Source: Lactarius indigo (taxonomy: Eukaryota; Basidiomycota; Agaricomycetes; Russulales; Russulaceae). Taken from it: a stretch of DNA of 64,000 bases. The stretch is from positions 186,001-250,000 of the forward strand of contig JAFKAC010000029.1 of assembly GCA_025766275.1 (NCBI GenBank). Direction: 5' to 3'. Below, piece after piece: positions 1 to 11,691 of the stretch. The notes below the pieces were generated by a model. It saw only the letters and a list, made by a program, of their open reading frames with translations, was not told where the DNA came from and searched no databases. The position numbers were made by a program, and so were the translations under genes. Every line of letters begins with the position of its first letter. Positions within the stretch are counted from its first letter, which is position 1.

Positions 1-2046
1 TCTGCGGAAAGCAATGTTGCAACACCTCCAGCTGACAGAAAACCCAACGGAACCTGTCAAATAATCAGTAGTCGTCATCGGCACATTCTTACATACGCTT
101 ACATTCCATCAGCTCTTTCCGTGAGCGTCTCAATAACCGGTTCTTTGTCTTTATCCCTCCATCTCTTCATCGCCATGTCTGAGTCCGCGTAAACGACAGA
201 TCTGATATAGTCTTCAATATCCTTCTTTTGTCCGCTTTGTTCGTGAATCGAGACAGGATGGAATGCTAGGGGCTCAAGCGCGGTTCGGATGTCGTTCTCC
301 GGACGGCTCGTGACACATATATGAAGATTTGAGAGCTGGAAACCGACGAGGTCCTTTATGAGATCGAGGACCTGTTTGCGGGCGGGTGGAATTCCAGATG
401 TATTGGGGCATTCGTCTAGCGCGTCCAAGATGATGTAGATTGGGCCTTGGCTAGGCAGCGCGAGCATCTCTTTGAGACACCCAATCAACGTACTGGTTGC
501 TGGCTTACGTGCGCCATCGTCGTGTGTCTTATAAATCCAGGAGAGGATATCGCAACAATTGTCGGAACGAGTGGAGAGCTGAATGAGAGGCGAGGGAAGC
601 AAGTTGCGGAGGTTTTGTTTATCTGTGTCCTTGAAATCAAAATAGAAATATGCCATGGATGCTTGTCCAGCCTCGTGCAACGCCATTATGTCTTGGATGA
701 TTGCGGAGCTAGTTGGCGTTGTAAGTTCCTGAGGGGTGAACTCGACAAATAATAACGAACCAAAGGATGCTCTTCCCTGAACCCGCTACAATAATTCTAG
801 GCGATCAAGACCTGGGCAGTTATGAAGGAACGGAAAGGCGCACGTTTCCCGTAGATCCACAACAAGGACGTGCTTGACTTGAACTTCCATTCCACGAATA
901 TGCTTCCCTTGAAGAACCATGTCGCCGTTCCTTCATGTTGAGTGGTGGACGCGATATTTTGATTAATAGATGGGTCCGGAGGAGAAAGCCACGCTCGGTG
1001 GTCCTTCCGTATTCGGCTCCCTGCGTGTCATTGGCATTTCAGTTTCAGCAATTGAGAGTAGCGGAGCTACAAAACCACGAACGCTTTCGTCGTCCATATT
1101 GTTTGCTGCCTGTTGTACCAGAGCTCTTGTTTCCCTGCCGTCTAGACGTGTACGGATTTACGATGGCATTTGTGAGTGGCTAACGTGTGGGACACACCTT
1201 TGACCACGGTTGTTACACCATCCTTGATATTGTGCGCGACTTTGAGCACCTGCACGATCGCCATCTGCATCTCCTGCTGCGTCAATCTATCCAATCTACC
1301 CAGCGCGTCCTCGACATCTCTCCGTCCAATCAATTTCTTCCAGTATCTCTCTGAATCTCTATCAGCGAAAAATAACGTATCATCAGCGGTCAACTCACTT
1401 GCTCGTCCTTGCTTCATCTCCTTTGTCACAATCCCAAAAATTCCAAGTACCTCAACCATTATCTTCACGATGGTTTCCTTCATCGCCTCTGTCGTCGGCA
1501 CCTCGCTATACTCCTCAAGCCGCCTGAAGAAGCTCTCAATGAGCCCGAAAATATCAATGAGCATATCTTGGCTCGCAACAACGTCCTTTGCCGCCTGTGT
1601 ACGTTTGGAGTCAGAATAGTCCGAGTAAGGGATTTCCGAGATAATAGCTACCAAGAGAAGGACCCCAGCGCCGGCGAAAATGACTTTCGCAGGTGAGAAG
1701 ACCTAGGAATCTGATATCAGAGGGTAGATCGTAGAGGGATTGATTAAATGAAATTCACCAGTCCAACGCCCTCGCCAAGCGCCGCGGAAAGTGCATAAAG
1801 GACATTGACGGTCGGAACCAACCATTTTGTCAATTTGTCATCGCCGAAAGTAGATTGCTCGAACTGTTGGACTTGAGTGCGAAGGACGGCCAGAATGTCG
1901 GTGGGAGAGCTGCAGGTCTGCAACTGGGCCATCAACGGATGCACGAGAAGGTCTTCCTTCGCGTTCTTCTCATACTCTTTGATGGAAGCATAAAAGATGG
2001 CCTGGAGATTGGAAGAAGAGGAAGCTGCGGTCGGTGTCTGAGACAT
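1..2046 (-). pseudogene. NLR-A: Goodbye-NACHT NLR gene, truncated by window edge, with a frameshift
   Basis: First of four paralogous fungal NLR (STAND) genes. Exons by splice-site reading: 2046-1759, 1702-1652, 1594-1198, 1141-1083, 1020-844, 785-761, 708-103 and 53 to beyond the left edge. It encodes an N-terminal Goodbye domain, the NACHT ATPase (P-loop on the 25-bp exon 785-761, Walker B IYIILDALDEC, then a TSRPEND segment) and the start of the helical/ankyrin part, which is off-window. Exon 3 lacks the coil segment just after KDGV that the other copies have, but stays in frame. Exon 4 is one base short: a run of three T on the plus strand near 1084 where NLR-D has four. That puts the NACHT exons out of frame, so I call it a pseudogene unless splicing compensates. 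NLR-D is the closest copy. Known of the family: fungal NLRs act in non-self recognition; function here is inferred. Confidence 0.8.
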
Positions 2047-3060
2047 GGCAAGAGCAGCAAGGAAAGGCGTCCGAGGGTATGATACTAGCAGAAGAGAGAT
2101 GACACGGCGGCGCTAGAATGATTTGGCAGTTAACGCCCGCACAGCCCCACCTCGTGGCAGGAATTATATTATTGTTTTCAAAACCATAAGCGCGGGAGTT
2201 TCTGCGTCCTACTAGCGAACTTGGAGGGACATCCGATTGCAGTGAGGGGTTTCAGGTTGATTCAGAGGCAGACAAGCGGAATGTACGAAATCTTGGCGTT
2301 GTGGTTCCTCTGCAGGAAAGGTTGCGCTTACGGTGAATGGTTCTCAGGCTGGTTCAGTCTCGGTTCGAGTTCATCGGTCAATCGGTACTTTGGTTCTTCG
2401 AGAAAAAAAAAAACAGGTAGTTGGTTTGGTTGAGGCGCGCTCTCATAATATATTTCCTCCTCTCAAGTGACAGGAATTAAACAGATAATGAGTAGGTAAG
2501 GAGATGACAGAAGGATGCGTAACTGTTGGCTGAAAAAAAAGTTCATAAGTAAAGTCGAAGTTTTTGGACGGGCGAATTTTGCGGGCGAATTGGCGGGGAC
2601 ATCGACGCGAATATGTTAGTTAGACCTCACGTGAGCAGCGGTGAGCTTGCTTACTGCCAAGTCCACCCTTGAGTCCACCGATGTATTCCGGGTGCATTGT
2701 ACTCTAACGAATCCATTTATCCGCGTAGGTACTGCCCGTGTCGCAATTGGTGCATACCAATGAACTGAGTGAAAAAAAGGCGTACTCTGCGAGAATCCTT
2801 GACTCATAGTCTCATCAATACGTGTCATCAGATGAATTGAGTAAACAAATCGCGAACCCACTCAGGCTGTCCAAAGCACGTATATTTTTCGCTTTCCCGG
2901 CAAAGTCACGGGGCCGCCTCTTCCGAGGACAAGATCGCGTTGGCTGATCTTCTATCACGACTTTCACGGTCGATACCGGTTTTTGTTTTTCTTTCGCTCA
3001 CAATATTGTCGAGAAATCTACGACAATCGTAGGTTAGTCGCATATAGACGTATCATATAC
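2047..3060. other. NLR-A upstream flank, duplicated near the right end of the window
   Basis: No convincing gene. About 800 bases upstream of NLR-A (to roughly 2880) are nearly the same as 62008-62790 upstream of NLR-D, with small indels. Shared landmarks include the tract around 2110-2230 (the 'gcgcgggagtt' region) and the 'gttgaggcgcgctctcataatata' region near 2430. A shorter, diverged version of the second landmark lies at 11705-11790 beside the NLR fragment. The remainder to 3060 resembles noncoding promoter-side sequence found again near 12000-12170. Confidence 0.6.
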
Positions 3061-4440
3061 ACATACTCTAATAAATGAAACCCACGCATGCCCGAGGACA
3101 CTTTACCCCAGTACCGCCTCTTAATGCAGGAATGACGGCTTCATGTCTCGTGCCAGCCGACCCACTTTCCCAGCACGTGCTCAACAAGTCCTCACCGACG
3201 CTCCATACCTGCCGCACCGGTGCGATTCACCCCTGCAAGGACTCTTGCAGAACGTTTTCGGCCCGCAGTTTGGCAACGACCACGGCAACGACGTGCAGCG
3301 CGTCGCGAGACCCATAGCACCGGGTGGTAGACAGTCTACAACGAATGGCAGGTCTGGCACATCAGCGCCACGCACATCGACCTTGTGCAGCGTGGAGAGA
3401 GCCCATCGAGAGCTGCCACGGAAACGGTGGTGAAGGCGATGACAAAGAGGGCGTCCTTGCGCAGAAGCGGAAGAGCGCCGGGATGTCCATTGCGTCATAT
3501 TTGTGCGCGAATGGGATCAGTGCAAGTGTAAGGGATCCCGTTCCTGCCCTACCCATTCCCGATGGAAATAAGAAATCAGCAGCACCCTTGGTTCCCGGAG
3601 CACACACCTGAGTTCGAGGAAGTGCGCCTGGTTGAGCTTCCCGTAGTCGAATAGGCGTCACTCTGGGAAGTGTCGTTGCCACAAGACCAGAGATAAAAGT
3701 TCGATACTGAAAAAGCAAGGCATGTTGCAGCAGGAGCACTATGCATGTCGAAGTGAGTCACCGAGGAAGGACTCTTTGGAGGAAGGAGTGCAGTGCACCG
3801 GTTTCAAAAAACACTCAAACAGCGTGGGGAGCGAACAAGGAAGCGAATAAGGAAGGTGGGACGCACCCTGTATCGCCACTCCGGCTCCTGAATTCAGTTT
3901 TGTCCTGATGGAGAACATACACAAACACGATGGGATCACGCCATCCTCGCTCTTCCTTGGCCCTCTGTACCCCGCTTCCCTGTCTCTGTATCCCGGCAGG
4001 GGCTCGCATATGATGGGAGGTGTCAGCTCGATGCAGACCAGAAGCGCATCTTGTTTCAAATCCACTGATCCGAGACCGTAGAAGTGCCCCGTGTCGGTGC
4101 GGCCTGCGGGGTTGAGAGTCATCAGAGGCGGGAGGGTGATCCTGGGTGGACGGTGTCCGCCAGGGATCTGGAGAACGTACGACACGCGAGTTGCTGTATG
4201 CACGTGGACAGAGTAAGTACGATCTACTGGTGTCACCTCATTTGGGGAAGAGAATGAACTTGAACCGGACCGGTTTCCGAGGGACAGTGACAAGATGATG
4301 ACAGTGGTTTCCGATGCGACCCCTACTACCTTCTTGAGTACCTTGGCGAGTACTGGGTTTACTGATCAACCTAGTAAATACCGAGCGCACTCTCAAAAAT
4401 ATTTTGCAAGTTTGGGAGATCACTTTCAATACGAAATATT
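3060..4440 (-). pseudogene. Gene X copy 1: degenerate multi-exon gene of unknown function
   Basis: This stretch aligns by eye with 12170-12856 plus 18091-18620 (copy 2) and with 19150-19930 (copy 3). On the minus strand conserved coding-like blocks occur in order: a block containing GHFYGLGSVDLKQDALLVCI (around 4130-4030), then DYGKLNQAHFLEL (around 3650-3610), then a hydrophobic segment with FAHKYDAM and VIAFTTVSVAAL (3530-3400), and a third block near 3300-3230. Blocks lie in different frames with GT-AG-like gaps between them, and stops interrupt them, so this copy is probably decayed or mis-assembled by my reading. The hydrophobic blocks suggest a membrane protein. I do not recognise the family. 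Each intact NLR has an X copy beyond its 3' end, so NLR and X may form a duplicated pair. Confidence 0.4.
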
Positions 4441-5218
4441 CGATCGTGTTGGTTCATTTTCCATAGTTTGACTACTGACAGCCTCAGAGGATAGCTCGAG
4501 GCGTGACCTTCCCAGCGGCGCCGCTACTCTATTCCACACTCCCTTGCTGATCGCTGTATGTATTTAAAGACGTAGTTTCTCAAGGTCTAACGTATGAGCA
4601 GTTGAGATACGACATACAACATTTGGGTTCGGGGGAATGTGACCATATTGCCTTCGAGTCGGTCGTCGCATCAGTCAAATCCACGATTGTAGTAACATCC
4701 ATCGACGACAGTGAGCAGAACTTCGCTCTTGGCGCAATCAATGGGCAGTCGAAGACTAATGACGAATGCATAGACGGTGTCTCCTCACCGAGGCGCATCT
4801 ACTGCGGCCTCTTCACGAGCTTCAAGTTCGCTGTAACCAACTTGAAGACTCCTGGACGTGACAAGGGACACGACGGGACGGGGTCACAATTTGTAAGGTA
4901 TCACCTATGGGCCATACCAATCGAATAAATACAAACTTCGTGAGGCATATACTTTTTGTCTTTCAGGCTATGCAAGCCGCAAGCTTCGACATCTACAGAG
5001 ATTCAGCATATCGTGAGCCAACCGCGTGTCAATACTGCACCCTCCTTTGAATGACCTTGTAACGTTGGCCGTTCGTTTCCCGTTGTCAATATGTCATTAC
5101 AACGCACAACGCAGTAGGAATATGTACCACATTCCAAGTGTGACTATATGCCAGTGAATACCCAGAAGGGGGACCACTAATACCATCACAGTGACTTGAT
5201 GAACCTCTGTAGAGTAAC
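4441..5218. other. Spacer between gene X1 and NLR-B, partly shared with NLR-C's 3' side
   Basis: No supported gene. Bases around 4640-4860 (near the 'gacagtgagcag' motif) align with about 19715-19880, and the last 100 bases before the NLR-B stop resemble those before the NLR-C stop. The spacer was therefore duplicated together with the NLR genes. Confidence 0.45.
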
Positions 5219-8200
5219 TTATAGAACTCTATCTACTTGCCCGCAATGCTCGTCCAACATCTGTACGATCGCGTTCTTTCCCTTCCCTGATGCCACCTGG
5301 AATGGGGTTCTTCCTTCCTTGTCCTTAGCGTCTGCACTCGCGCCGCGGTCAAGCAGGAAGCGCATGGTCTTCGTTTTGCCATTGGATGACGCCAGGTGCA
5401 ACGGAGTCCATCCGTGCTTGTCCTCGGCATTTACGCTTGCGCCATGGTCGAGCAGCAAACGTACGGTCTCTGTTTTGCCTTTGAATGACGCCTCGTGTAA
5501 TGGGGTCCTTCCGTCCTTCTTCTTGACATCTGCACTCGCGCCACGATCGAGTAGTAAGAGTACAGTCTCCGTCGTGCCTCTGGATGATGCCAGGTGCAAT
5601 GGAGTCCAACCACCCTCGTCCACGGCTTGTGAATTTGTGCCGTGGTCGAGCAGCAAGCGCACGATCTCTGTTTCGCCATTGGATGACGCCTCGTGCAGTG
5701 GGGTCCTTCCGTCCTTCTTCTTGGCCTCCGCATTTGCGCTATGGTCGAGTAGTAGGCGTGTAACCTCGAGCATCCCCTCAGATGATGCCAGATGTAATGG
5801 CGTCGAATGGTCCTCATCTTGTGCGTCGAAGTCTACCCCATGTTGGAGCAACGGCTCCACGGTCGTCTCCACGGGACCATTTCTTGATTGGCGGTGCAAT
5901 GGCGTGTCGTTCGCAGTGTCAATGTGTACACTGTGCCCCAGTAACATCCGAACAACCTCTAGGTGTCCACGATATGCGGCTAAATGAATTGGAGTCTGCT
6001 GGTTGTGTTGCCGCGAATTCGTATTAGCACCGTGGTCAAGTAGCCACTGCGCGACATCGACGAGTCCCTCCCTCGATGCAGCGTGCAGAGGAGTCCGATT
6101 CATTTGGTCTTCGATAACACCCATGGCTGCTCCATGCCGGTGTAGTAGCTCTGCCACCTTGAAGTATCTCTTGTGCAATGCCGCCGCTAGCGGGCTGTGA
6201 TTTTGACCACCCCTCGCATTTACTTGTTCGGGATGCTCGACGATGATCTGTGCTGCCAAGTCATAAAACCCACACAACGAAGCATAATACAGTGGAGATC
6301 CACGATGTTCGGTGGAATCTCCGAACTGAAACCAGCGATCATCGATGTCGTCCAAATTGAGCCACGCGGAAAAATGTGGTTTGGTTGAGTCAAAAAGGCG
6401 CCGCATCCCATCTTCTATGCGTGACGACACCTTTCCGAACTGCGCATGTTTCACCCAATGCCGACTGGCATATCGAGCCAATGGGAACTTATCTTCGACA
6501 TGGTCATCGTCGGCGCTGCCATCCAACTGAAGCAGAGTTCCCAAGCAAGCCTGGGCGAGAGTCGTGTGTGCTGGCTCGGGAATGATATGAAAGTACGAGG
6601 CATCTCCTTTGAGAGTGGAAAGACGATCGGAAGTCAAGAATTCCTTGACCGAAAAATGCGTAAACTGAATGACCCAGGAGCCACGACGGTTGACTTGGGT
6701 AATTAAGCTGGAGCACGTAGATAGTACAGCTCGCTGCCGATCCTCCCACCGCCAATCTTCATTCAATTTCGGTGTCGCTCCTTCTGCCTCAAAGTCAAGC
6801 GCAAGTATTTCTGCGAGCTCTTCGACGCGCAGCGGCCGAGCGGCCGCGGTGAGACATTGTAAGAGACGTCGAGCGTGATCTCGGTTGGCCATCCCGATCT
6901 CCTTCAACACTCGCTCATAAGTCTCGTCCAAAGATTTCGGCAATTCGTTAAGCGTCCGCCGGATACTTTGCGGAAAGCAATGATGTAACACTTCCAGCTG
7001 ACAGAAAACCCAACGGAACCTGTCAAATAATCAACAACCGTCATGGCACATTCTTACATACGCTTACATTCCATCAGCTCTTTCCGTGAGCGTCTCAATC
7101 ACCAGTTCTTTGTCTTTATCCCTCCATCTCCTCATCGCCATATCTGAGTCCGCGTAAACGACAGATCTGATATAGTCTTCGATGTCCTTCTTTTGTCCGC
7201 TTTGTTCGTGAATCGAGACAGGATGGAATGCTAGGGGCTCAAGCGCGGTTCGTATGTCGTTCTCCGGACGGCTCGTGACACATATATGAAGATTTGAGAA
7301 CTGGAAACCGACGAGGTCCTTCAAGAGATCGAGGACTTGTTTACGTGCGGGTGGAATTCCAGATGTATTGGGGCATTCATCTAGCGCGTCCAAGACGATG
7401 TAGATTGGGCCTTGACCAGGTAGCGCGAGCATCTCTTTGAGACACCCAATCAACGTACTGGTTGCTGGCTTACGTGCGCCATCGTCGTGTGTCTTATAAA
7501 TCCGGGAGAGTATGTCGCAACAATTGTCGGAACGAGTGGAGAGTTGAATGAGAAGCGAGGGAAGCAAGTTGCGAAGGTTTTGTTTATCGATGTCCTTGAA
7601 ATCAAAATAGAAATACGCCATGGATGCTTGTCCGGCCTCCCACAACGCCGTAATGTCCTGGATGATTGCGGAGCTAGTTGGTGGTGTAAGTTCCTAGGGG
7701 GTGAATTCGACAAATAATAACGAACCAAAGGATACTCTTTCCTGAGCCCGCTACAACGATCAGAGGCGAAGGAGATCAAGATCTGGGAGGACGAGAGGGG
7801 ACAGAAGGACGCACGTTTCCCGTGGATCCACAACAAGGACATGGTCGGCTTGGTCTTCCATTCTATGAATATACTTCCTCGGAAGAACCATGTCGCCGTG
7901 CCCTCATGTTGAGTAGTGGACGCGATGTTTTGATTGGTAGATGGGTCCGGAGGAGATAGCCACGCTCGGTGATCCTTCCGCATGCGGCTCCCTGCAATGG
8001 CATTTCGATCTCAGCAAGCAAGGGCGACGGGATGAAAAAACCACGAACGTCTTTCCTCATCAATATAGTTTGCCGTCTGTTGTACCAGAGCTTTCGTTTC
8101 CATTGTGGTCACTTTGACTACGTTGCCATCTAGTCGTATATGAGTTTACGATCGTTTTGTGAGTAGCTAACGTGACAAGCGCACCCTCAACAACCAGGTT

Positions 8201-9165
8201 GACCTTGTCATCGACACGTTGTACTTGGTCGCCGACGTTTTTGACCCCTGTATCGACACGTTGTACTTGGTTGCCGACGTCATTGACCTTGTCATCGACG
8301 CCTTGTACTTGCCCACCGACAGTTTCTACTCCATCCTTCACATGGTGTGCGATTTTCAGCACCTCCACAATCGCCATCTGGACCTCCTGCTGCGTCAATC
8401 TATCCAGTCTGACCAGCGCATCCTCGACATCCCTCCGCCCAATCAATTTCTTCAGGTATCTCTCTGCATATTCATCAGCGACGAGCAACGTATCATCAGC
8501 GATCGACTCACTCGCTCTCCCCTGCTTCATCTCCTTCGTCACGATCCCAAATATCCCAAGCACCTCCACCATTATCTTCACGATGATCTCCTTCATCGCC
8601 TCCGTCGTCGGCACCTCGCGATACTCTTCGAGCCGTCTGAAGAAGCTTTCGATGCGCTCGAATATATCAATCAGCGCATCTTGGCTCGCAGCAACGTCCT
8701 TGGCCGCCTGTGTACGTTTCGGGATCAGAATAGTACGAGTAAGAGAGAGATCCAGTATGGTAGCTACCAAGAGAAGGACCCCGGCACCAGCGAAAATGAC
8801 TTTCGCAGGCGAGAATACCTATAAATATGATATGTCAGAGAGGGTAGATCATAAACGATGGATTAAATGGGATTCACGAGTCCAACGCCCTCGCCAAGCG
8901 CCGCGGAGAAGGCATAAAGGACATTAACAGTCGGGTTCAGCCATTTTGTCAATTTGTCATCGCCGGACGTAGATTGCTCGAATTGTTGGACTTGAGTGCG
9001 GAGAACGCCTAGGATATCGGCGGGAGAATTGCAGGTCTGTAACTGGGCCATCAACGGATGGAGAAGTAGGTCTTGCTTCGTCTTCTTCCGATACTCTTTA
9101 ATGGCGGCATTAAAGATAGCCTGGAGATTAGAAGAAGACGAAGCGGCAGAGGGTGTTTGAGACAT
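5219..9165 (-). CDS. NLR-B: Goodbye-NACHT-ankyrin NLR protein, complete
   Basis: Intact eight-exon gene: 9165-8878, 8818-8768, 8707-8185, 8129-8049, 7991-7815, 7750-7726, 7673-7068 and 7019-5219. The exons total 3552 bases, an exact 1183-codon frame plus stop. Order of parts: Goodbye domain (start MSQTP, through GVGLVFSPAKVIFAGAGVLL and AAKDV); a linker with a threefold 14-residue repeat; NACHT with P-loop GKPGSGKSIL, Walker B IYIVLDALDEC and TSRPEND; a winged-helix-like stretch (QLEVLHHCFPQSIRRTL onward); then about 11 ankyrin repeats to the end. The P-loop is visible only after two introns are removed, one inside the Pro codon. Known: fungal STAND proteins switch by nucleotide binding and oligomerisation and often trigger incompatibility-type death. 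Inference: this one senses a ligand through its ankyrin array. The repeats are unusually alike, many reading DGRTPLHEAS. Confidence 0.93.
7726..7750 (-). other. 25-bp micro-exon encoding the NACHT P-loop (NLR-B)
   Basis: Flanked by a CTAG/GTAG-type acceptor and a GTTCGT donor, this exon supplies most of the Walker A sequence (P)GSGKSIL(C). The same 25-bp exon, with the same phases, occurs at 785-761 (A), 22698-22674 (C) and 60703-60679 (D). Skipping it would delete the P-loop and shift the frame. Confidence 0.85.
8200..8322 (-). repeat. Three tandem 42-bp units inside NLR-B exon 3
   Basis: The plus-strand motif 'ttgtacttg' recurs at 8219, 8261 and 8303, exactly 42 bp apart. The units translate to 14-residue repeats of the form VG-QVQ-VD-(K/G)V-(N/K), a likely extended coil between the Goodbye and NACHT domains. 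NLR-C and NLR-D have one unit and NLR-A has lost it, so the linker length varies between paralogues. Confidence 0.85.
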
Positions 9166-9759
9166 TGCAACAGTAGCAATGATACTGGCACCGCGGGTGA
9201 GAAGTGGCCGAGTTGGAACACCAGATCTAGAATAGTTCGCCACGAGGTTTGCAGGGTGACGCCCGCACTGCCTCGCTCGGCTCGTACACAATCCGATATG
9301 AATTTTTGGCTACGCCGAAACCGTAATGCGCGAACCACCTGAGTCATTTTCGCTGGCGGACTTGGACAGAGGCCTGCGTGGTGGAGTGTCGAGGGTGGTG
9401 TCAGTTCTCGACGTCGGCGTCCTCTGTGGCCTGAGGTCTGAGGAGAGTTGAACGATGTCCGAATTCAAGTCCAAGTCGAGCTTCGGTCCGAGTTCAAGTG
9501 ATTGCCCTCATCTCTTTTCTCTCTCACGTTGCACAAATTAATAGGATACGGGAACTAGCTATGACGATCAATAGATATATTACTTGTAAATGTGGCGAAG
9601 CCGTCGGATTGTAAGGAGTATAGTGATAGATGGTCGGAGGAGGTAGGGAGGTCAAGAACATTTGGGGTGGACGCATCAGATTGGGGGGGAGGAATTGCGA
9701 GGCGAATCAAGGAAAATCGCAAGCGACAGCACACAACTTTTTTTTCGTTCCTCCCTCCC
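9166..9759. other. NLR-B upstream region
   Basis: Noncoding. The first ~140 bases (for example the region near 9225-9270 with 'atagttcgccacgaggtt') match those upstream of NLR-C at about 24100-24160 but not those of NLR-A/D. This marks B and C as one sub-family of duplicates. Nothing else recognised to 9759. Confidence 0.5.
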
Positions 9760-11496
9760 TCAATGGATGGAGCAGTTCCCGCCGTTCGAAGCCTTCGACG
9801 AGTCGCCACGCCCGCGCCTCGTCATCGTCATCATCCTCTTCTTATTCCGCGAAGCGACCGTCGGCGCAGAAGTATCTGGCACCGTCACACACGATGCACC
9901 AGCAACGTCAACCGCAGCATCGACGAACGAAGAAGCCGTCGTCGCGGCAGACGGATCGACGCGCGCGGCCCGGCTAGCCGAGGACGCGCTGCTGCTGTTC
10001 CCCGTAGCTGCCACGACCGCCTGTAAGCTTCGCAAGCTGTTCGATTGAGGTGATTGCGATGCCGGCGACTGTTGCGAGGTTGCGCACGACGAGATCGACT
10101 GAGGGCGTTCTCTCAGGTGCGTATTATTCACCTGTTGCGGTTCTCGTTGGCGCGTGAGGATGATGGACAGTTTCCGGCGTATGACGTTCCCCTCCGGTAT
10201 CACGCTGGTCACTTTGGCTTGCGACAGCGTAGCGCCGGCGAGTGAGACGGAGGGGTTGGAGTGTGTCGGGTTAGGTCCACGTGAGCGCTTGTTGAATGGT
10301 GAGAGGACCTTATACGCTATGGGCGGATGTGGGGACGACGTCGGAGAAAGCTGGGGTGAGTTCGTACGCTCCCGTTCCCGCTGGTCACGATCACGGTCGA
10401 GGCTGCCTCAAGATGAGCTCGCGCCCGCAGGGTGGTAATTCGGCAGGCGTGGGAAAAACTCGGCGGGACTGCTGCTGCGCTCCGCGAAATGGGCATGCAT
10501 GAGCAGTTTCGAGCGAAGGTCGCAAGTCAGCGCTGCGCGGCCTGCGCACTTGGAGTGTGCGATGAGGCTGCAGTGCGAACATAGAGCGCCCTTCTTCGCT
10601 GGCTCCATGCACACGCGGCAGTTGACGGCTACAGATCGATTAGCCCTCAGATCGGGTTCACGCCCACCGAAATGATAATGGGAGACGCACGTTGCTAAAG
10701 GTCGTCTTCACAAAGGTATGTTCCCGTATCTCAAACAGGTCTGCTTCGCTTGCGGAACTTCAGGGAGGACTGGTGATGTACTGCTTGTAAAGAGCGATGA
10801 CCTGGCGAGCTGGACAGCATCCCCATGTCACCGTCAAATTGCTGGCCTGCGTACACGGGAATCGGGGAGTCGAGCTCGAGATTTTCCATCAAGTGTCGTG
10901 CCGCACCGTTCTTTTGCAGGTCGGCGCTCACTCGCCGAAGGAAAGGTATGCTATACTGTGGTCGCAAGTCCTTTGAAAAATCCGCAAATTTAGTCTTTCC
11001 TTCCATACAGATATTGTCACCAGACCCACCTTATTCAAGCCCCAATGGTTCTTCAGCCACTTATGCTCAAATAGCTGCTCCGCACTCGGTCGCATCGACG
11101 GGTCCTTGTGGAAACACCCCTTAAGCCTACGCAACAAGCGGACTAGAAAAGTGTTCAGGAATTGGCGGAGACTCGTCTTTGACTATCCGGAACATCACTG
11201 TATGTATTTCGTTTGGCTTAATAACTGCGGGAAATAACACCAGACCAGTCACCTGTCATGGCGTTCCTGATATCCCCATACGGCGGCCGTCCTCGTCAGC
11301 AGCTCGATGACCGTGCACCCAAACGACCAGATGTCAGACTTGGGTGATGCGCCTTTAAGCTCGATGACTTCCGGGGCCATCCAGTTCGGCGTTCCCGTGA
11401 CGTCCTTGATCTCGCACTCCATCGCGTGCAGGTTGAGCGAGACCCCAAAGTCGGATAGCTTTACATTCCCAGTCTTCATCGTGAGGATGTCTTGAT
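9760..11496 (-). pseudogene. sepH: Relic of a sepH/Cdc7-like septation protein kinase
   Basis: Minus-strand pieces of a STE-group kinase of the septation/mitotic-exit type. From 5' to 3': activation segment and APE region at 11479-11249 ([41 protein letters not shown]); C-lobe end at 11137-11030 (GCFHKDPSMRPSAEQLFEHKW); an adjoining block (SIPFLRRVSADLQ) at 10990-10900; a cysteine-rich C1-like block at 10614-10480 (CMEPAKKGALC, HCSLIAHSKC, CDLRSKLL); and a low-complexity tail to about 9760. The N-lobe and the HRD catalytic loop are missing, and at least two single-base frameshifts are visible (near 11300, in the LLTGRPPY-type stretch, and near 11130). It cannot be an active kinase. Its 5' side is fused to an NLR fragment at 11496/11497. 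The family match rests on motif memory, not on a search. Confidence 0.75.
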
Positions 11497-11691
11497 TAGT
11501 GGATGGGTCCGGCAGTGACAGCCACGCCCGGTGATCCTTCCGTAAGCGGCTCCCTGTGGTGACATTTAAGTCTCAGCAAGCAAGAGAAGCAGTGCTACAG
11601 AATCACGAACGCCTTTCGGTGTCGATATTGTTTGCCGTCTGTTGCAATAGAGCTTGCGTTTCCAATGTCGTCACTTTGACTACCTTGCCAT
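11497..11691 (-). pseudogene. NLR-E fragment (exon 4 and part of exon 5) fused in frame to the kinase relic
   Basis: 11691-11611 matches NLR exon 4, with the intron 3 acceptor CTAG kept, and 11553-11497 matches the start of exon 5 (RKDHRAWLS then PDPSTNQ). Directly after STNQ the frame continues into the kinase ([16 protein letters not shown]) without a stop. NLR exons 1-3 are absent: upstream of the acceptor the sequence turns into NLR flank-like DNA (11700-11790). Short shared sequence at the breakpoint (caa-a-atc) suggests end-joining at microhomology. Confidence 0.75.

Noticed and set aside
5196..5987. Plus-strand open frames mirroring the NLR-B ankyrin region (and similar at 20241-20749)
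   Set aside because: They are antisense shadows of the periodic ankyrin-coding repeats; the minus strand carries the recognisable protein and exact exon sum.
7690..7991. First impression that the NLR genes lack a Walker A motif
   Set aside because: Two introns hide it; after splicing GKPGSGKSIL is complete in A, B, C and D.
9592..10050. Overlapping plus-strand frames of 115-144 codons
   Set aside because: Arg/Ser-rich low-complexity shadows opposite the tail of the kinase relic.
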